Origin: Anaspis maculata
Taxonomy: Eukaryota; Arthropoda; Insecta; Coleoptera; Scraptiidae
Direction of reading: 5' to 3'
Assembly: GCA_949128115.1 (NCBI GenBank)
Contig: OX421962.1
Location: 38,029,745 to 38,093,744 of the forward strand
Length of the DNA: 64,000 nucleotides
This document shows positions 1 through 13,100 of this stretch, piece after piece. Numbering within the stretch: the stretch's first letter is position 1; each line of letters opens with the position of its first letter. The notes below the pieces were generated by a model, which saw only the letters and a program-made list of their open reading frames with translations, did no database searches and was not told the DNA's origin. Position numbers and translations under genes: made by a program.

Positions 1-788
1 GCTTACTCTTAACTCAAAAGTAAGTGCCATAGAAACGATCGTCCCATCAATTTTATTCATCAACTTCTAGATAAAGTTGAAACCCCAAGTTTAAACGTCT
101 TGTAGTTGCTTTTATTTCAATAGATTGAAAGAATGTAAATGAAAACTAATTAGCTGTTTTCTTGTCGAAGCAATTCAGATTTATAACTAATAAAATAATC
201 AATTACAGAGAAGTTAAAAGTGAACCAATAGTTCATAAACTAACTCGTAAACTAATAAAACAACCAAACGAAACTTATCAGAAAGCGTGATAGGTATCTA
301 TCTAAGCCGAACCGGACCTTCATCCGTCACAACAAAGTTGCATTTTCAAAAGAAATCTGAATTTACAGTTCAAATCAGGAATGATAATAATGATTATAGT
401 AAATAAAAATTGGATTTATTGCCACCTGCGGATATGTTTCAACAATTAATTTAAACTTCATACATAATAACAGACACTCGATTAATTTTAATGAAGCTTA
501 AATTGCTCGAATCCAGAACACATTTTTACGTAATATCTTATTTCACGTGATTCGGTTTTAACAGGGGCATTATGCCCGTACGCGTTATTGTCAATGATAC
601 AATTCCAGTTTTAAATTGTTTGATGATTGAACCGTCTGAAAAAGATCTCATTTAGCCTTACTTCATTTAGTTATCGAATACGTATTGGAAAAAAACTTTC
701 CCACGGACCACTCTGTTACCTGAATAGATATAATAAACTAACAATTAACAAATATATTAATTTTATGTGTTGTTTGATTTCTTTGCAG
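1..788 (+). other. Intron of the Tudor gene, upstream of the first visible exon
   Basis: AT-rich sequence with no open frame that resembles the Tudor protein and no recognised repeat. It must be intronic if the RING/B-box exons lie further left. Confidence 0.6.
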
Positions 789-1114
789 AAAGTTCAAGAG
801 CTGAAGAATTTTGACACAGACCGCATAGACAACGAAATCAGATGTTACTTTTCTGACCTTCACGGCAAGCTGCATGTGGTGGAAAAAGGACTGCGAGACA
901 AACTGCCAAGTTTGAAAGTCGAAGACGTCGACTTGGAAGACATCGCGTACAATGTGAAAGCGGCCCTGTTCAAAGCCACACATGTTTTGAAGTTTTTCGA
1001 CGCCAAGTCGAAGAACAATCAGCTCAACGTGCGAGCGCTCTACGAGGAGGCCAAAGTGCTCAAGAATACTCCTTGTCAGCTGGTGTCCGACAGCGGCAGA
1101 ATTGGACAAATCCA
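789..1114 (+). CDS. RNF17: Tudor gene exon 1 of window: helical linker
   Basis: Acceptor TTTGCAG at 782-788 and donor GTAAGG at 1115. Phase in 0, phase out 2. It encodes about 108 residues rich in charged and hydrophobic heptad-like positions (KVQELKNFDTDRI, then ALFKATHVLKFFDAK). This fits the coiled-coil region that follows a B-box in RNF17-like proteins. The open frame continues upstream to 627, but the pyrimidine tract and AG at 788 argue for this start. Confidence 0.85.
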
Positions 1115-4100
1115 GTAAGGTTTCAGTTTCACAGAGTATTTCTTCGGTGTCACGGGAATAACGGACAGTTTTTTTTTGTATAATTACTAAAATATTATAT
1201 TATTATATTATAATATAATTATAAGAAATACTCTGTTAAACGACCAGACAAGAAGTAGGATCAGTTGATAGTTTTCGTTTTATTTAGACTTTGTGATTTT
1301 CTTCAGCTTATTTTCTATAGGTTTTTGCCAAACGAAACATTCGATCGCATTGAAGACTGTTTCGAGTTGAAAAGGTCCGTCGCGAACGACTATCGCCTGG
1401 CGCCGATCGAAAATTTAAATTTCGCGTCTGAGGCTGAAGATGTTGAAGTTTCACCACCTATCCAGACCCAGCAGCGACCTCCATCTTCTCTTGGAGCACC
1501 GGTCCTTGGCGGCAAAGCAGTTCCGGCAGAGCGTAAGCCTAGAAATGGTAAATCTTGGTTTGGGGGTTATTTTTCACCTTGAAAAAAATCCACGATCTTT
1601 TTTTCAAAGAAACCTCAAAGTTTCCTGTTTATACTTGATCGATTGTTTGCGCTATAAAAAATCAGTGCGGTAATAAAGTTTATCCAATCCTATTGAATAA
1701 TGCACGCATTATCAGGCGCATACATGCCTGCATTTTTCAGTAAGACTGGATAAAGCATAGTATTCTACTAGCGGGTAATGGCTATTACTCAATTCGGATG
1801 CTTTACGGCAAACTGCATCCTTATGAGTAAGAAGAAATCATTACCCGCTTGTTGAATAATATACTTTTATCCAATCCGATTGAATAATGCGCGCATTATC
1901 ACGCGCACACATGCCTGCATTTTCCAATAAGACTGGATAAAGCATAGTATTCTACTCGCAGGTAATGGCAATCACTCATTCGGATGCTTTACGACACTCG
2001 CCAAGACTCGTGTCGGCAAATTGCATCATCATAAGTAAAAAGCAATCATTACCCGCTTGTTGAATAATATACTAAAAATTGTTGTAAATGGTTATTCACA
2101 GTTGTTCGCACGATATAAATATACAGGTGCTCTAGGTTATAGTAGCAATAATTCACCATTCGATGGTTCATCGAAAACTAGGTCGACATGCACAATAGGT
2201 ATAATTTTGTTCCAAAACGCTTCCTAAGAGAGATACAGCTCTTCAAAGTTCAGTTTTTTAAATTTTCTTTTTGTAATAACTCTCAGGTCATCAAAGCGAT
2301 TTTGACCAAATTTAGTACAAATACTTATGAAATATATACCCATCACTTGACGTAGACAACTTTTGTCAAAACACTTCTCCCGCCCCATTTTCTACGTCAC
2401 TGAATATTTTTGGAAAATTATACTCTTTTCGAATTCCTTGTTCAATTTTTAAAAAGTTACTCTTGTGAAATTTTGATTGGAGGCTTCGTTTGCGAGATAA
2501 TTTAGTTATAAGGTATGATAAAAATAAAAGAGATACCTCGCAAGGCCGAAAATAGGATACCTCAGTTCATAAAAAAATGACTCCACCAGTAGTTGATCAA
2601 TGGAAAAATAAGTCGACTCGCATAATTTTATTTTTCCCCAAAACGCTTCCTATGGGAGATACAGCCCTTCAAAGTTCAGTTTTAAGAATTTTTTTGTAAT
2701 AACTCTCAGGTCATTGAAGCGATTTTGACCAAATTTGCCACAAGTACTGACAAAATAGATTCCCAACACTTGACGCAAACAACTTTTGTCAAAAATATCC
2801 AGTGGTGTAGAAAATGGGACGGAGAAAGTGGAACAATCCTCATACCTACGCCACTGGACAATTTTGGCAAAAGTTGTTTGCGTCAAGTGATGGGGATCTA
2901 TTTCATAAGTATTTGTAGCAAATTTGGTCAAATTCGCTTAGATGACCTGAGAGTTATTGGAAAAAGAAGATTGAGAGAACTGAACTTTGAACGGCTGTAT
3001 CTGTCTTAGGAAGCGTTTTGGAAAAAAAATTATGCATGTCGACCTACTTTTCGATGGACCATCGAATGGTGAATTATTGCTACTATAACCTGGACCACCC
3101 ACAAATAAGTGCTATCCTTTCCACCTCAGATTCAGATTTCCAAGATATGAGCATTGTGATATGAGGCTTGTGCTATTTTTTTTATATAAAAGTGCCCCTA
3201 AAAAAAGTTACAGGCCTTCAAAGTCCAATTTTTTAATCCGTTTTTCATTAATAACTTTTATTTATACGACTGAGCCGATTTTGCCCAAATGTCAACCAGG
3301 GTGTGTTGATATACGTTTCTATTGATACTATTGAACAATGATGGCGTATTTGAACAAAAATGCCCAGTGGCGTAGATAGTGGGGGGGCAGTCCCCTTTTT
3401 CCCTTTTTTAGCTAGTACCAGCCGTACTAAATCGCCCTTGAATTCGCTTCCACGTGAACGACAACTTCAATCGACATTCTTTTTGTTCACAGCTGCTTTG
3501 TCAAATCTTCAGCCCAAGCAACAGCAGCAACGTCAGTTTGTTCACAACAAACATCAAAAAGGTGAAGCTGTGACCTTCTCTTTCGAATTTTATCATAGCT
3601 CTGTTTTTCCAGACTCTGTGAAGTGTGCAGTAATAACACATCTGAACGACGTCAACAGTTTCTTTTGCCAAAAAACCACTGCGTTGCATAGTCTGACTGA
3701 ACTCAACAAGATCATTTCCAGTAAACGACCAAAGGACGGTTCCAAATTCCATTTGGGTAAGCTTTCAGAACGCATTATTTTGTTCATTACTTTCGTGGAA
3801 ATTGTCAATAATAAGTGATTAAGGACCTCATTTGCCAGCTTAATTTTGGCTTTGAAGCTCAAGGGCTCAAGGTGTTGGCATGGAGATCAGTCCAGGGCTA
3901 GTCGTACATGAAACGTTATTGTACGACTAGCGCTGAGTACCACAGACGACGGGCATTTGCACTCGTAGATCATTCACATTGGGAAATCAGAAGTTTTGAG
4001 TTCAGCTTCAGCATCTTTTTTTCACACAGGTCGAGTCTATGCTTCGCTGTACACATGCAAAAACCAGTCTCAATGGAGACGTGCAAAACTGATCGATATT

Positions 4101-7100
4101 ATCCGGCCAGGCGAAGAAGACGAGCTGTACAACGTATTCTATTTGGACTACGGCAATACTCAGCTTGTCACCAAAGATAAGTGAGTATATTTTACACTGT
4201 TCATTCCAAATATTAATTGATGTAGTTTTACGTACTATTGCGGCCTTTTTAAAGTGGACGACAGCTGACAGATTTTTCAGGATTCTGGCCTGAACGTCGC
4301 ATGACAGCAAGCCAACTCATTGACGTTGTCGTCCACTTTATTTTGGCCGCAACCGTACCTACTTACAATGCGAGGCAACGAAAGTTTTTTAACAGTCTGC
4401 AATGCTCATTAGCATAAGATAAAGTATCTGTTAATAATTTAGCACAAACTTTTTATACTCATATGAGAAGTTTGGATGAATAATGGTTTTAAATTTTTAT
4501 TCAAGTAATCGTTACACAATAATAGTCCAGGCAATGGGTAGGTTCTACTTTGCAAAAGGTCGCGGAGAGTCGAAAATTTGCCGTCTGGTACAGTTTTGTG
4601 TCCTGATTAACATACGGAGTTTTCGAATTCGGTAAGCCGCCGCTCAGTCCTCCACATCGAAAAGTTGGTGTCGAAGGACCCAAAAAGAGCCACTTTTCAC
4701 CAATCTATTGTGTATCGCCGTCTGACTTACCGCAATGGAACCACATGATAGTAGTGAAGCCCTTGATAGCATTAACTGCCACGCCAGTGTAATTCTTCGC
4801 GTTTAAAAAGAAATAATTCCCTTGGCAAACGTCTAGTTTTTCTTGATTTTGGGAAGAATTTTCTCTCATGCGGAAATATCACAAACTGACCTAACTCAGG
4901 TTGATTTCGATCAGCTTCTTTCTTCTTAAGCTCGTCCTGGTCTCATAATTTCTTTAACAGCATTTGTTGACAAGATGTATTGCAAGAAGTGTAAAATTGC
5001 CAACACCAAATCAACAGTCATTTTTTCATTATTGCCATCGGTCAGGAATTTTGAATTTCACAGGAAATGATACCTTGGAATGTTTTCTGCTTATACAACA
5101 TGGACCGAATCCCCAAATGCCCGTGAGAATACCAAAAAATAAATTCTTTTCAGAGTGCGCGTAAATCTGCAAAGCTGCATCTGAACACCTGAAAATAGTC
5201 GTAACCAACACTACAAAACTCAAAACAATGAAAGACAGAAGAACCCGTTCAGGTTACTTATTGTTCAAATTTATGTTGTGTTGGTTACGACCATTTTCAG
5301 GTGTTTAAATGCGGTTTTGCAGATTAACGCGCGCTAAACAGAAAATTGATTTTTTCGTACTCCCACGTGAATTTCGAAAATCGATCGCATGCTGAATAAA
5401 CAGAAAACAGTCGAAGCTATCAGTTCCTGTTGGAATTGAACTTCATGATCACTGGCAATTATGAAAAAATGACTGTTAAATTTGGTGTTGGCAATTCAAC
5501 ATTTCTTGCAGTGCACCTTGTTAACAAATGATGTTATGAAAACTATGAGACCAGAACTAGCGCTAGAAGAAAGAAGCTGATCAAAATTCACTTGAGTTAG
5601 GTCAGCTGGTCATATTTCCGCGTGAGAAAAAAAATCTTTTCAGAATCAAGAAAAACTAGATGTTTTCCGAAGGAATTATTTGTCTTTAACCGCGAAGAAT
5701 GGGACTGGCGTGGCAGCAAATGCATCAATAGTTCCAACAATGTCATTGGTTCCCATTGCGGTAGGTGAGACGACGATAAACAGTGAATTGGTAAAAATTG
5801 GTTCTTTTTTGGTCCTTCGCCATCATCTTTCCAATGTGGAGGAGCGAGCGGCGGCTTGCCGAATTCGAAAACTTAGTGTGTTAATCAGGACACAAAACTG
5901 TACCAGACTGCAAATTTTCGAATCTCCGCGACCTTTTGCAAGGTAAACCCTATTTTAATGTATCGGTCGACTGTACTATAAAGCCCTCCCATCATTGACA
6001 AACAATATTTAAAAAAAAAATGTAATTTGATACATAGATACTTAATGTGTGTTTTATTGTTATTTAGATTGAAAACGATCAGTCTGCAGTTGGCTGATCG
6101 TGCACCATACGCTTTCGAATGCAAATTGCACCTTCCTGAGGGAACCGTTTTGCCAGATAATGCCCGATTGCATATGGCTCAAATTATCAGCGAGTAAGTG
6201 TTTTCGTCTCTAGCGATTATTCATTTCCTCTGATCGATAACTTGCTTATTTTAGGAAGGAACTTTTCATCAAATTCATCAAAAACACTAATAAAGTCGAC
6301 GAGGTCGATGTTTTAGTTGCTAACTCCAATGGTGATTTTGTATCCATAATCGACATCATGGCTCAGTCCGAGGGACCACGGTCAAATGCGGTAAGTTTTC
6401 GCCAACTTTCATATTTAATCTTCAATCTGTAGACTGACCTCCAATTTCATCAAACTTTTATGAACGAAATAACTTCATCACTCTCATAGTAACTAAGCGA
6501 CATGCTATTGGCTGTGGCATAGCAACTATCAGCGTGGTAAAGTTAGTTATCTAAGTTTATGATTTGTAAATAATCAATCCCTGGTTGCACCAATGAATTT
6601 AATCATGCAATGGCTAACTTGGAATTTTCCTTAGTGAGTTTTAGCGTAATGTAAATCGCAGTTTTATGAGAGATTATGTCAAAATGTTTGTTCACAACAA
6701 CTTGTACGCATTTCCTGTGGTCAGTCAATTGACATTGACATAGAATTTACTAATGAAAATTTACAATTAGCTGTTTCATAATTAAATTCTTGGTACTACC
6801 GGGAGTAAATCCTACAAGTTTTTTCAATTCCTAAAAGATGATTCCTGATGAGACAGGATATAGAAGTTTTTGATTATCTTTATAAAATAAATGCAATGGA
6901 TCCTTGCATGAATTTCATTTCAAGACTACTTCATAAAATCATTAAAAACGTTATTCACAGTGATGTCCGCCAAAAAAAAAATTGTCCATCCTTTAAATGA
7001 AGATCACAGTTTGATTTTTTTCGCGCCAAAAACACGGCTACATTGATTGACCTCTTACAACATACTGAATATGTTGACGTCACGCCGACATTTTTGTTTT

Positions 7101-10100
7101 GTTTTATAACTGTAATTTGTTGTTAATTTTATTATTGTAGCAGGGGGCTCGTGGACCCTGCAAGGCTACGAGCCCGTGTCCATTGCACACGTTGGCCACC
7201 CTTTCACTCTGTCCTATGACTCCGTCATTGAGAATAAACGATTTCTCTTACGCAGGGCATTCATCTGTTTGTTTTTTTATTCTGTACTCTTTGTTCTCGG
7301 ATTCGGGTCCATTAGCCAGCTTACATCTGTTTAGTGTAGAACAGAATAACTCTTAAGACGCCATTCCATCATATTGCACGAGGCCCAGGCGCATGAAAGT
7401 TGCATACATTACAGTTTTTCAGTTTTAAGTTTGCAGAATTTAAAAAAATCATGGAGATTTTCGGGAAACCACTATTTATGATTTCATGTGGCTATACCAT
7501 AGCATCATTTGATATAATAAAGAATAACCTGCAATGACCCTATTGTTGCATTTCTCTTTTCAGATTACTCAGAACAGCTGCCACAGGTTCAAGCTCTACA
7601 CTAACAGCAAGTCTTTCCTTGTTGGCCAAGTAGATTCCGTTGTCGTCAGCCATGTGGAAGATCCCCACAGTATCTGTGTTCAAATCGTATGTGGTCGCTT
7701 CAGATAAACGAAAGTTCATTCCTAATAATGGCATAATTTCAGCAACAAAACGTTGGTGTGCTGCAGCAGATGAAGGAAAACATGAAAGTTTTCTATGAAA
7801 AGAACTACGTGTCGTGCATCCCCGTCCAGGGTTCAGATGTTGTGGTGAGGCACTTTGACAGGGTTCACGGTGAATGGCACCGAGCTCACGTCGTTTCCGT
7901 CGACAAGGACACGAAAAGTGCTCACGTGTATTTCGTCGACTGGGGTGTAACGCAGAAGGTCGCCTGGACTAATATCAAAATGCTGACTGAAGAATTCACC
8001 AGAGTTGAATCTCAAGTGAGTTGAAAAACAATAAAACCAATAATTAGCTAATTGGACGCAAGATAGAAGGACGCGGGTAAAATAATAATAATAATTTATA
8101 AATAATACTTTTTCCACAGGCGATCGTTGTGAAATTGGCAGACATTGAACCACCCAATAACGAAATAAGTTGGCCAGAACCTGCCACTGAGTTCCTGAAG
8201 AAGCACCTTGCGAATACCAAGAATGAGTGCAAAATGGTTGTGAACACCAGGGATCCTCTTGCAGTTGCTCTCTTCCAGACTCTCTCTCAGAATGATCTTT
8301 GTCTCAATGCCCTCATGGTCAAAGCTGGTTTTGCACTTGGGACTGGAAAACTGTAAGTTGATGACTTTTTTTAATTCGTTTCCCATTTCAGAGTTACACA
8401 TCACTCGCATTTGTGACCGTGCTATTAAGAGTCCTCTGTATGCTCAGAGTGGGTCCAACTAAAAGACCTCTAAATCGTAACCGGTGATTTTCTTTTAACT
8501 GGCATTTGGAGATCTCACTTCAAATCTCTATATAAACTGCTGGACAACGAAGTTGTCGGTATCGGAAAAATGGTCCGACTTTGGAAGTCAATATCTCTCG
8601 ATTGCCAATTGCGATTTCCATTTTGTTTCTTGCGTTAACTAGCCTAATCTTTCCGTAACCCATCCTATAACAGTGAATGTTGAGAATCTTCATGTAAATT
8701 TTCTACAGGGTGATGCGTAAAATGGTGCAAAATTGCAACGACTTCATCGTGCCCCCATTTGTCAAAAAAAAAAATTTGTTGTGTATTCTAATACAAAAAT
8801 TATGAAGTGTGGTGTCTTATCTTGAAACGGTTTTGGAATTTTCCGGATTGGAAGTCTAACATTAGAGATATAAATTTTTATGTTGAATGTTGCAGATTTT
8901 TTTATCGTTTTTTCTCGGATTTTTTTTTCTTTCGCATATTTATATTATAGCTGTATTACACTACACTACAGAATTCCTTGTATAATTTTTTGATCAATCT
9001 GTCAAATCAACAATCAAGTTCATTGTTTTTTGATACTATTTTGGCAGATTGTTCATGAAATTATTGTGTAGTGTAATACAGCTATTATGGAGATATGAAG
9101 TGGACACTACACAATTTCTTGTACAATTTCTTGTACAATTTCTTGAATAATCTGTCAATAAGAAATTGTGTAGTGTTGTAATACAGCTCAGTATTACGGT
9201 TTACGGCTTGCGGTTGCGGCTGAAGTTACCATTCATTGTAGACGAAGCTTTACTCGCGAAAAAAATCGATTAATGTCAAAAGTGACGTTGACGTTTCAAC
9301 TTCAACATAACCTCAAAAAGAAATAAAAGATTAAAAAGTTAAAAACTGATCGACGTAAAAGCAAAGATTGTAATAGATCAAAACAGGTGTTCTTCAGCGA
9401 CTGATTATCGCTATGGGCGTTCCTTCGTACGTGCTGGAGTGTTCGAATGCATATATAATACGCCGTTCCTATGAGTCGATTTTCGCGTTTAACTCGACCA
9501 TCACTGTGCAAAAACACAATATGTTCAGATGAGAACCGTTCAAATCAACTGTACCTACTGGAACCATTTTCGTGCTCGCACTGCGAATACAACTGCAACA
9601 GTAAGTTGCAACTAAAACTGGGCCAAAATTAAAGCGGAGCACCCCAAAATTAATTTTGTTTCGGTTAAAATAGGGATATCGAGAAAAAAAACTCCCTGAT
9701 TCTGAAAACTCTTGTGGTACTCCATAGTTCTTTTTTTTTACTACAAGGTACCGCACTATTTGCAACCTATATACAATACATGTTCAAGATTCTCCTGAAC
9801 ACTTTTTTTTTATTTGCCCGATGTACAACGGTGGGAGACCCATATTGTGGCCTGCGGCTGGTTCCATTGGAGAGTGGATGAACACACTGAAAGATGCCAG
9901 TATCGGGGCTGCTCATAAAATTTGTGAACATGTCACAGCGGCTTAAAGAGTCCGAGCATTCTGTAAAATGATTACAACTCGAAATTACTTCATCGATCAC
10001 CAGAAAAATTTCTATTTTGGGCAATTTTTTCCCAGATACTTTCTTCTTAACCAAGGAAAAATTTCTGGGTGATTCCGGGTGATCCACTTCAATTTTGGCT

Positions 10101-13100
10101 CAGTTTGTTTATATGAACACTTGAAACAATCAGACTGCATTCATTCTCATTCAGGATACGAACACTTGTACGAATGTAAACGATACGAGTTTTTCGACTA
10201 AACGTGTCTTAATTCTGCCAGACATTTTGAGAATTGGTCAAAAGCTCGCACAAGAGTTTTTTCTTCCAAATAGGCGACAGTGCCATAAAGGGAACCTGAA
10301 GCCGCACATTTTACAGTAACGATTCCACCACCATTCCCTTATGCAATTTTGAGTCGATGTAGGTACGGAAGAATGCGATTTACTTACGTTAACTATTCCA
10401 TTTTCGCACTTGAACATCGCCCAGTTTCCTTACTCGTCCGCTGTAGCTCCGCGTCGCGTCTCGCTGTTCTTAAGGGGAACGACTCCAGCATTTTATGAAG
10501 GTTTTTTCCACAAGTACGTAATAAATGACGTGAAGAAATTTATAAGGCTTGCACAGCCTCCACTATATCTCATCTGCGCGGGCTAGCTATTAATAGATAC
10601 AGTAAGTCAATGCAAGTATCAGATCTTTCACGCGAGGTCATATCTAATATTCTGCAGGCGAACTATAGCCGCGGTTTTCACCGAATGCCGTGTGTTCAAC
10701 AGAGAACCCTGAAATACAAGGGAGCTATAATATTCAATTTTCAAAAGAACCACACATATTTTGAAAGGCATGATTGCGTTTATATTTTGATAATTCTTCA
10801 GAAAACAGCGCAATCAGAGGTTTATAGCGATAGAAGGTACATTTAAGTAATTTATTCCTTGTGGAAGTGGATATTTGCATTTTTTCTATATCAACACCGG
10901 CGTTAATTTTTTCAAAAGCACTCGGCGCCAAAGTCTATATCGTTACCTGTCAGGTCCTGAAAACAAAATTTATTTATTTTTCGCTTGTTCGAAATTATTG
11001 ATAAATCTACGAAATGCACCATCTCTCTTTAACCCGTGCTGGTACTGATACAAAATTCCCGTCAACGCGTTCTGCTGGCTCGCTACCATCACAAATGTAT
11101 AGCGGAGACGTTCCTCTTTAGCCGTATTGATTGTTGCCTCAGTTACCTATTTTTCGCGACTTTCTCCCCCTTTTCTGTGTTTAATTCCTTTCCTGTAATG
11201 AGCAATGCCGGAATGTCGCACGTAGCGGTCGGCTAGCTGTCAGACGTTGACAGTTGTGAATGAAACGTCAGTGGGCGATGTTCAAGTGCGAAAATAGAAT
11301 AGTTAACGTAAGTAAATCGCAATCTTCCGTATCTACATCGACGCAAAATTGCATAAGGAAGAGAATGGTGGTAGAATCGTTACTGTAAAATGTGCGGCTT
11401 CGGGTCCCTTTTATGACACGGTCACCTCCCAAATATACAGGGTGATTCAAAAGTGTCGGACCACCTTGAAGGTGTGTAGTATGGAAGTGCAGTAGAGTGC
11501 TGGAAAGTTGTTAGAAAAATTCTGTGTCTTCCAATTTTGAAGTTACGGTGGGACAAAAGTTGGGCATTCGATCGCTTCTGTTTTCATTGTTTCAATAGTA
11601 GTTTACAATACAAGTTGGCTGTTACATAAGTGGTTTTCAGACACGAAGCCGAAATTTGCAGAACGAGGGCGCAGCCCGAGTTCTGTGAGAGGCTGAGTGT
11701 CGGAAAGCATCTTGTGTAACAAGCCACGAGTGTTGTACAACATTTTACGTGTTTGTTCTATTGAAAATTGTGAAATTTTTGTAATTTTTGAGGTTATTTT
11801 GACAAGTGTCAACTTGAATACATAAACTGTAATATCCATATACAACTTACATAAAAGTCATTACATCTCATGTATTAACACAACAAACACGTAAAAGATT
11901 TTAGTAAACTGTTGATGGGAAAAGAACGAATACAAAAAATCAACCTCTGAATCTACAAAGAATTTCTGTTTTGTATACAGGTGAGTAATGATCCTGAAAA
12001 ATATTTTTTTCTAAATGTACAGGGTGTTCACGATGAAATTCACCCCCCTCCAGCCTCCAGTAGATTCCCGATTCCCTTTCAAGATATTTCGAAGAACAAA
12101 CTTTTTATTTCAACTTCTTTATTTTAAACGCAACACCCTATATTTTATTCCGTTATTTGATGGAGCCTTTTTTTCTAATCACAAATATATTTTACACTTA
12201 TGATTTATTTTGACAAGTAAGTTGTCGGAAAAATGATAAAATAGGCAGTCAAATAATTTTGTTTCGCGGCAAGATGGCTTTGGTTTCTACAGTTTACTTG
12301 AAAAAAAGTTATTCTCGCAGCATTTTGTCTGCTGAATTCAACTCTACATGGACAAATGGTCTAATTCGTTCCTAATACAGGGTGTCGCGTAATTTTTAAT
12401 TTTCAATTTATTTGAGTACCTATTTTATTATTATTTTGACAGCTTCCTCGTCAAAATAAATCACAAATTCACAAATGTTATATATTTTTGTAATCAGAAA
12501 GAAAGGCTTCATCAAATGACGTAATAAAATATAGGGTGTTGCATTTGAAATAAAAAAAGTTACATCTCACACCCTGTATACGGTACCAATTGAAAACTTT
12601 TAGACGATCGATTCAAGACCCTTGGGAAAAATGGTTGAGAAAAAGTTTTTAGTTTTTCAAAATATCTCGAAAGAGGAATCTCCTAGAGGGGGGGGGGGTG
12701 AATTTTATCGTGAACACCTGTACCTGCAAACAGCCACATTGGTCCCATAACCTATGTAGAGTACAATAAAACTATGAAACCCAATTATTTCGTTCTTATA
12801 GAATTCTATTGGTTTTTTAGGAAAACTCAATTTTTGTAGTTTATAATTCACCCTGTATAGAGAACAGAAATTTATACAGATTCAGAAGTTGATTTTTTGT
12901 ACTCATTTTTTTTCCATAAACAGTTTACTAAAATCTTTCGAAACAACGGAAATAGAAGCCATCAAAGGACCAACTTTTGACCATCCACCCTGTATAATGT
13001 AAGGTATCAGGTGCACTAAAAATGGTATTCAAAATACCATTTCTTGATGCATGGAGACAAAACGCACAGATGCACAGAGTGTTCGTTCAAGACCATGCAC

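Noticed and set aside
2650..3009. Two overlapping frames on opposite strands with similar translations (starting MTKFAT).
   Set aside because: They come from the mirrored centre of the palindromic element at 2131-3093.
9469..9765. A frame containing YGVPQ, recalling the GVPQG box of reverse transcriptases.
   Set aside because: The residues after GVPQ do not follow the reverse-transcriptase pattern and no other motif of that family is near.
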